This document shows, one piece after another, positions 15,694 through 19,692 of a stretch of DNA of 19,692 nt. The position numbers and the translations under genes are program-made. Position 1 is the first letter of the stretch; each line of letters begins with the position of its first letter. The notes under the pieces are model-generated. The model saw only the letters and a program-made list of their open reading frames with translations. It was not told where the DNA came from and made no database searches. This DNA is from CAZXMB01 sp964641715 (GTDB lineage: Bacteria > Desulfobacterota > BSN033 > UBA1163): the NCBI GenBank assembly GCA_964641715.1, contig CAZXMB010000043.1, positions 1 through 19,692 of the forward strand, read 5' to 3'.

Positions 15694-17865
15694 ATGAAAA
15701 AGGCACTGACACCGGATGAAAGAAGAAGAAGAAATGAGGTGATCATCATCGGGGTCATCTCCGTCCTGATCATCGTCCTCACCGCCATTGAGATGAAGAT
15801 CCCTCAGGTGCAGGGGCAGATTCCCATCGGCAACAACCTCATCATCTTCAGTCTGATCAATATAAACGTCATTCTCCTCCTTCTTCTGATCTTCCTGGTC
15901 ATCCGAAATCTTGTAAAGCTGATCTTTGAACGCAAGCAAAGGGTTCTTGGGGCAAAGCTGAGAACGAAGCTGGTGGTCGCCTTTATCAGCCTTTCCCTTG
16001 TTCCGACCTTCCTTCTCTTCTTTGTTGCGGCGGGGTTTATCACCAACAGCGTGGAACACTGGTTTAAGGCCCAGGTGGAAGAATCCCTCCAGGGCTCCCT
16101 TGAGGTCGCCCAGACCTATTACCGGGATTTTGCGAAAACAGCGGTCTCCTCTGCCCGGGAGATCAGCCGCCACCTCTCGAGAGAAGGGATCGCCGGAAGC
16201 GAGAAGGAAATGGGCCTCTTCAGAGAAGCCCTTGAGATGAAACGGCGGGAATACAACCTCAGTACCCTGAGAGTCCTTATCAAAGGGGGAGAGAGCTCAA
16301 TCCAGGTGGAGGAGGAAACGCTTAAAGCCCTCTCCCCGCCCCTCCCGCAGGACTTACTGGAAATGGGGTTTTCAGGCAAGGAGGTGTCCAGGATTCTCAC
16401 GGTGGGAGAGGGGGAGATGATTGCGGGGATTGCTCCCATCTTTCATCCTTCTGATAAAGGGAGGGTGGTGGGAGTGGTCGCCGCCGCCCATTTCATTCCC
16501 AAGAGCCTCGCCGGAAAGATGCGTGAGATCTCTCAGGCCTTTGTGGATTACAAACAATTGAAGGTTTTGAAAAAACCGATCAAGTTCAGCTATATGACCG
16601 CGCTTCTGATGGCCACCCTCCTGATCGTCTTCTCAGCGATCTGGTTCGGTATTCGTTTGGCCAAGGATATCACCGTTCCCATTCAGGAACTGGCGGAAGC
16701 CACCCACCGGATCGCCGATGGAGACCTCAACTTCAGGATTCAGATGAAGGCGGCCGATGAGATCGGGATGCTCGTCCAGTCCTTCAACCGGATGACCGGA
16801 GACCTTCAGGTCAGCCGCTCCGAGTTAGAACAGCGAAGAAAGTATATGGAGATTGTCCTGAAGAATGTGGCCGCCGGGGTCATCTCCATTGATGAGAAGG
16901 GGATGATCACGACCCTCAATACCTCTGCGGAGCAGATGCTGGAGGTCAAATCGGAGGCTGTCCTGAATAAGAGGTTCGATGAGGTGCTGGCCAGGGAATA
17001 CGTGGAGCGAGTGACGGAATTATTGGATGAGATCAGATCGGACCACAAGGATTCCGTTGAGAAACAGGTGGCGGTCAATGTGGGTGGAAAATCCCTTGCC
17101 CTTTTAATCAACCTGACCACCCTGAAAGACGAGGACGAAAACCCGCTTGGCTTTGTCGCTGTCTTTGACGACCTCACCCAGTTGATCAAGGCCCAGAGGG
17201 TGGCCGCCTGGAGGGAGGTGGCCCGCAGGATTGCCCACGAGATCAAGAATCCCCTTACCCCCATTCAGCTCTCAGCCCAGCGTCTGAGAAAACGGTATCT
17301 GGAAAGACTTCAGCAGGATGGGACGGTCTTCGATGAATGCACCCACACCATTGTGAAGCAGGTGGAAGAGTTGAGGGACATGGTCAATGAATTTTCGAGC
17401 TTTGCCCGATTGCCGGCTTCGAATCCCACTCTTAACCACCTCAATGAGATCATCCAGGAGGCCCTGGTCCTCTTTAAAGAAGCCCATAAGGATATCCGCT
17501 TCAATTTCATCCCTCATGATCTTCCCCCTTTTAACCTCGACCGCGATCAGATGAAGCGGGTGATGATCAACCTGATTAAGAATAGCCTTTCCGCCATGGA
17601 CAAGGATGGGGAGATCAGAATCCAGACCCAATATGATCCGAAACTCCAGATCGTTCGCCTCGAGGTGAGTGACAGCGGATGTGGCATCCCGGATGAAGAC
17701 AAGGGAAAGCTTTTTGAACCTTACTTCTCCACGAAGAAGAGTGGCACGGGGTTGGGGCTCACCATTGTCAATGCCATCATCGCCGACCACCATGGATATA
17801 TCCGTGTCCGGGACAACAAACCCAAGGGGACCACTTTCCTGATCGAACTGCCCGTCCGTGTCTAA
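15694..17865 (+). CDS. NtrY-like membrane sensor histidine kinase
   Basis: A 723-residue inner-membrane kinase that would autophosphorylate H515 and pass phosphate to a response regulator. Order of parts: membrane segments at about 16-34, 48-72 and 93-117; a periplasmic sensing region (about 118-298); a fourth membrane segment (about 300-322); HAMP (about 322-375); PAS (about 382-495, VLKNVAAGVISID); HisKA with AHEIKNPLTP (514-523); HATPase with N box NLIKN (626-630), DSGCGIP (660-666) and FEPYFSTKKSGTGLGLT (674-690). Layout and HEIKNPLTPIQLSAQR are typical of NtrY, the nitrogen-related kinase partner of NtrX. No response-regulator gene is adjacent in the window, so it looks orphan here. The ATG lies 22 bases after the rnpB 3' stem and has no obvious ribosome site. 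Confidence 0.92.
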   Translation: MKKALTPDERRRRNEVIIIGVISVLIIVLTAIEMKIPQVQGQIPIGNNLIIFSLININVILLLLLIFLVIRNLVKLIFERKQRVLGAKLRTKLVVAFISLSLVPTFLLFFVAAGFITNSVEHWFKAQVEESLQGSLEVAQTYYRDFAKTAVSSAREISRHLSREGIAGSEKEMGLFREALEMKRREYNLSTLRVLIKGGESSIQVEEETLKALSPPLPQDLLEMGFSGKEVSRILTVGEGEMIAGIAPIFHPSDKGRVVGVVAAAHFIPKSLAGKMREISQAFVDYKQLKVLKKPIKFSYMTALLMATLLIVFSAIWFGIRLAKDITVPIQELAEATHRIADGDLNFRIQMKAADEIGMLVQSFNRMTGDLQVSRSELEQRRKYMEIVLKNVAAGVISIDEKGMITTLNTSAEQMLEVKSEAVLNKRFDEVLAREYVERVTELLDEIRSDHKDSVEKQVAVNVGGKSLALLINLTTLKDEDENPLGFVAVFDDLTQLIKAQRVAAWREVARRIAHEIKNPLTPIQLSAQRLRKRYLERLQQDGTVFDECTHTIVKQVEELRDMVNEFSSFARLPASNPTLNHLNEIIQEALVLFKEAHKDIRFNFIPHDLPPFNLDRDQMKRVMINLIKNSLSAMDKDGEIRIQTQYDPKLQIVRLEVSDSGCGIPDEDKGKLFEPYFSTKKSGTGLGLTIVNAIIADHHGYIRVRDNKPKGTTFLIELPVRV

Positions 17866-17934
17866 AAAAGTTGGATAGGGGGATGGGGCGACGGGAAGAC
17901 ACGGTGAAAACTCCATTTCTCTTTATATTACTCA

Positions 17935-17963
17935 TTGATTTCATTCCCTCTTTTAGGTAAAAT
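17935..17963 (+). promoter_or_regulatory. Candidate promoter for smpB-ssrA
   Basis: TTGATT at 17935-17940, a 17-base spacer and TAAAAT at 17958-17963, in an AT-rich stretch 121 bases before the smpB start. It would place the repeat hairpin (17992-18040) in the leader. Confidence 0.5.
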
Positions 17964-17991
17964 TGTAATTGGTAATAACTTTATAAGGCTG

Positions 17992-18040
17992 TCATTCCGG
18001 ACTTGATAAGCCTGCCCCGTACCTGATACGGGGGAATCCA
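17992..18040 (+). repeat. Short intergenic palindromic repeat (REP/MITE-like)
   Basis: Core stem CCCCGTA (18015-18021) with TACGGGG (18027-18033) round a 5-base loop, flanked by ATTCC (17994-17998) and GGAAT (18033-18037). The outer wording, TCATTCCGGACTTGAT and GGAATCCAG, resembles a small repeat seen between genes in many delta-proteobacteria (from memory). Immediately after it, GCGCTATGCCCT at 18057-18068 is the reverse complement of the repeat word at 2192-2203. Confidence 0.55.
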
Positions 18041-18084
18041 GGGTGTTTAACTCTTAGCGCTATGCCCTCTGCAGGATTTAAGAA

Positions 18085-18546
18085 ATGGGTGAAAAGCTGA
18101 TCTGTCAGAACAAGAAGGCCTGGCATAATTACTTTATCGACGATAAGTATGAGGCAGGGATTTCGCTTCTGGGGACCGAGGTGAAATCGCTCCGGGAGGG
18201 GAAGGCTAATCTGGGGGATAGTTACGGGACAATCAAAAACGGGGAGATTTTTCTTGTCGATACCCACATCAGCCCGTATTCCCACGGGAACCGGTCCAAT
18301 CCCGACCCATTGAGGACGCGCAAGCTTCTTCTTCATAAAAGGGAGATCCGGCGCCTCATCGGAAAGGTCCAGGAGAGAGGTTTTACGCTCATCCCGCTTC
18401 GCCTTTACTTTTCAGATGGAAAGGCCAAGGTGGAACTGGGGTTGGCAAGGGGCAAGAAGCTCTTTGATAAGCGTGAGACGCTTAAACGAAAGACCATGGA
18501 AAGAGAGATGGAAAGGGGGCGAAAAGGGTTCGACGGGGATCGTTGA
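18085..18546 (+). CDS. smpB: tmRNA-binding protein SmpB
   Basis: Brings alanyl-tmRNA to ribosomes stalled on broken mRNA. The family is clear over 153 residues: ICQNKKAWHNYFI (6-18), YEAGISLLGTEVKSLREGKANL (22-43), FLVDTHISPYSHGN (56-69), HKREIRRL (84-91) and GLARGKKLFDKRETLKRK (119-136). The basic tail that enters the mRNA channel follows. Odd point: the last ten residues, RGRKGFDGDR, are read from the first 32 bases of the tmRNA gene, including the near-invariant TTCGACGGG. AGGA lies about ten bases before the ATG. A plain relative would be expected to end nearer residue 145-150, so the overlap slightly lengthens the tail. Confidence 0.95.
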   Translation: MGEKLICQNKKAWHNYFIDDKYEAGISLLGTEVKSLREGKANLGDSYGTIKNGEIFLVDTHISPYSHGNRSNPDPLRTRKLLLHKREIRRLIGKVQERGFTLIPLRLYFSDGKAKVELGLARGKKLFDKRETLKRKTMEREMERGRKGFDGDR

Positions 18547-18870
18547 CGTCAGGGTGGCATACCGAGGTCCCATTGGCTCGTTAAACAAATGGGATTAAAC
18601 ATAATCGCAAACAACTACGATTATGCCCTGGCTGCCTAATCGCAGCTAGGCGTCCTCCCTGGCCTCGCCTGTAGGACAGGGTAAGGATGTCAGAAAAACA
18701 GGATAGCTTCTCTCTGACGCCTATAGGAGGGGGGCGAAATCTTATAGGATAGTCTTTCGGGAATCCTGCCTGTGGGAGTCCCGAGAGGCGAATCTAAAAT
18801 ACAGGCTATGTATGTAGAAGCTCTGCCGGAAGGTTCTCGGACGCGGGTTCGATTCCCGCCGCCTCCACCA
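18515..18870 (+). ncRNA. ssrA: tmRNA (transfer-messenger RNA)
   Basis: Rescues stalled ribosomes and tags the nascent chain. The tRNA-like part pairs GGGGGCG (18515-18521) with CGCCTCC (18860-18866), including the G3-U70 wobble that alanyl-tRNA synthetase reads; the T arm is GCGGG/CCCGC with loop TTCGATT, discriminator A 18867 and encoded CCA 18868-18870. TTCGACGGGGAT follows the 5' strand as in other tmRNAs. The tag frame begins at GCA 18607 and reads ANNYDYALAA, ending at TAA 18637-18639; the YALAA end is the usual protease signal. At 356 bases the size is normal and the form is one-piece. I see no promoter of its own inside smpB, so cotranscription with smpB is likely. The 3' end is a common integration site. 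Confidence 0.97.
18607..18639 (+). other. tmRNA tag reading frame (ANNYDYALAA)
   Basis: Ten codons from the resume codon GCA to ALAA, followed by TAA, preceded by ATAATC in the place of the E. coli UAGUC. The ALAA end is the ClpXP/ClpAP degradation signal known from E. coli. Confidence 0.93.
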
Positions 18871-18903
18871 GACTTCGCTCCGAAAAGAGAGAGGAGTGAA
18901 GTC
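18871..18903 (+). terminator. Strong hairpin directly after tmRNA, possible terminator
   Basis: GACTTCGCTCC (18871-18881) pairs with GGAGTGAAGTC (18893-18903) over 11 bp with one wobble, starting at the base after the tmRNA CCA. No T-run follows, so it may be a processing or 3'-protection structure rather than a classic intrinsic terminator. Confidence 0.5.
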
Positions 18904-18980
18904 TGCCGCGCCAAAGTCGTTTCCACTTTTACCCCAAAGTAACTCCGATAGCAAGAGCCAGTCACTAAGGTTTTTTCTGC

Positions 18981-19024
18981 TTGCTTTATCGATGACAATA
19001 GTGTAGTATAAGTTAGTGATCGAT
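18981..19024 (+). promoter_or_regulatory. Candidate promoter and operator of the toxin-antitoxin pair
   Basis: TTGCTT at 18981-18986 and TAGTAT at 19004-19009 with a 17-base spacer. The palindrome ATCGAT occurs at 18988-18993 and again at 19019-19024, 31 bases apart (three helical turns), bracketing the -10 box. Such paired sites suit autoregulation by the antitoxin, which is usual for these operons; binding itself is inferred. Confidence 0.4.
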
Positions 19025-19037
19025 GGAGGACAGCATC

Positions 19038-19244
19038 ATGGAAACGGTAACAGTATCTCCGAAATATCAAATCGTGATTCCACGTATTGTACGGGAGACC
19101 CTCGGGATTAAACCTGGGCAGAAAGTTCAAGTTTTGCAATACCAAAACCGGATTGAATTTATCCCATTAAAGAAGATAAAAGAGATGCGAGGTTTTTTAA
19201 AAGGGATTGACACTACGGTTGAACGCGAAAAGGATCGTCTGTGA
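19038..19244 (+). CDS. AbrB/MazE-type antitoxin of a VapBC pair
   Basis: A 68-residue protein with an N-terminal swapped-hairpin DNA-binding domain: VTVSPKYQIVIPRIVRETLGIKPGQKVQVL (4-33) is the SpoVT/AbrB pattern. The remaining about 30 charged residues (KKIKEMRGFLKGIDTTVEREKDRL) would wrap the toxin, as in VapB/MazE antitoxins. It should neutralise the PIN toxin and repress its own promoter. ATG 19038 is preferred over ATG 19023 because TGGAGGA at 19024-19030 sits seven bases upstream. Its stop overlaps the toxin start (GTGA). The sequence here looks AT-richer than the housekeeping genes upstream. Confidence 0.88.
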   Translation: METVTVSPKYQIVIPRIVRETLGIKPGQKVQVLQYQNRIEFIPLKKIKEMRGFLKGIDTTVEREKDRL

Positions 19245-19621
19245 ATCTGGTAGATTCATCTGGATGGCTTGAATATTTTGGTGATGGCCCTAATGCCGAT
19301 TTTTTTTCTGTTCCCATCGAAGATATAAACAGCCTGATTGTTCCTACCTTATGTATTTCAGAGGTATTTAAAAGGATATTCCAACAGAGGGGAGAAAACA
19401 ATGCCTTACAAGCTGTGGCGATGATGCATCAAGGGGAAATCATAGACCTGGATGCCTCCATTGCCCTCAGTGCTGCGAAACTTGGCTTGGACTTTAAATT
19501 GCCACTAGCTGACAGTATTATTTTGGCAACAGCAAGGGCAAACAATGCTTTGATATGGACCCAGGATTCTGATTTTAAGGATATAGACGGTGTGAAATAT
19601 ATTCCATCGAAAAAGAGATAG
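19241..19621 (+). CDS. vapC: PIN-domain toxin ribonuclease (VapC family)
   Basis: A 126-residue PIN nuclease expected to cleave tRNA or rRNA and halt growth when the antitoxin is lost. Acidic metal-binding residues are in place: D5 (NLVDSSGWLEYF), E41 (ISEVFKR), D91 (LPLADSIILATA) and the D109/D111 pair (WTQDSDFKDI), so it should be active. The GTG start at 19241 overlaps the antitoxin stop by four bases, the usual coupled arrangement. Length is normal. RNA target cannot be told from sequence. Confidence 0.9.
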   Translation: MNLVDSSGWLEYFGDGPNADFFSVPIEDINSLIVPTLCISEVFKRIFQQRGENNALQAVAMMHQGEIIDLDASIALSAAKLGLDFKLPLADSIILATARANNALIWTQDSDFKDIDGVKYIPSKKR

Positions 19622-19668
19622 CTTTCCTTCCATGTGGAAGAACTTGGGGTCAAAGCTAAACTATACAC

Positions 19669-19692
19669 TTGACATAAATGATGAATGGCGGT
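19669..19692 (+). promoter_or_regulatory. Possible -35 box at the window edge
   Basis: TTGACA at 19669-19674 after the toxin gene; any -10 element would fall at or beyond the window end, so it cannot be confirmed. No terminator with a T-run is visible after the toxin gene, only a 5-bp hairpin (19627-19640). Confidence 0.2.

Noticed and set aside
18464..18508. Internal ssrA promoter inside smpB (TTGATA at 18464)
   Set aside because: No acceptable -10 box at 15-19 bases; the best A/T-rich hexamer is too close at 13 bases.
18690..19145. Minus-strand open frame of 151 codons across the tmRNA 3' half
   Set aside because: It is the antisense of tmRNA; the GGGNRTRVREPSG-type stretch is a well-known artefact of reading antisense through a T arm.
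18851..19692. Direct repeat of the tmRNA 3' end as attR
   Set aside because: No second copy of the 18851-18870 sequence is visible before the window ends.
1..19692. CRISPR array, insertion sequence or transposase
   Set aside because: No regularly spaced repeats and no transposase or integrase-like protein were seen in any frame.

Overview
The window reads as ordinary chromosome of a Gram-negative, delta-proteobacterium-like organism (Desulfobacterota/Syntrophobacterales type). This is inferred from an rpsU-yqeY-mutS2-dnaG-rpoD block, a proteobacterial-type sigma-70 with a long non-conserved insert, an NtrY-like kinase, an acyl-CoA dehydrogenase and short dispersed intergenic repeats. A run of 100 Ns at 15101-15200 is an assembly gap, so the sequence is probably a draft or metagenome scaffold.

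Layout. 1-2176 (+): the last codons of an unidentified gene, methionine aminopeptidase, a 360-base spacer with inverted repeats, and a PLP-dependent cysteine synthase with a cysteine-rich tail. 2217-6901 (-): a likely four-gene run, read in the order acyl-CoA dehydrogenase (lacking the usual catalytic glutamate), ComEC, a YbaK/ProX-type tRNA-editing protein and a PF04008 adenosine-specific kinase. 6902-7059: a divergent promoter region. 7060-13662 (+): the macromolecular-synthesis operon (S21, YqeY, MutS2, primase, sigma-70), joining translation, recombination control, replication priming and transcription. 13699-13916: a CAU-anticodon tRNA behind a full-consensus promoter, then a strong intrinsic terminator.

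13948-15672 (+): a coiled-coil zinc-ribbon protein, an RNase HI-family protein cut by the gap, and the class A RNase P RNA. 15694-17865: an NtrY-like membrane histidine kinase starting almost at the 3' end of the RNase P RNA. 18085-18870: smpB and tmRNA. These two partners in trans-translation overlap physically: the tmRNA 5' acceptor strand is also the last ten codons of smpB. 19038-19621: a VapBC-type toxin-antitoxin pair just past the 3' end of the tmRNA gene, in sequence that looks AT-richer and may be the edge of an island.

Most genes are housekeeping and recognisable. The observations most worth following are the smpB/ssrA overlap and its regulatory consequence, the acyl-CoA dehydrogenase missing both known catalytic-base positions, the degraded Smr motif in MutS2, the histidine kinase abutting rnpB, and the TA pair beside ssrA. 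I see no CRISPR array, insertion sequence or integrase.
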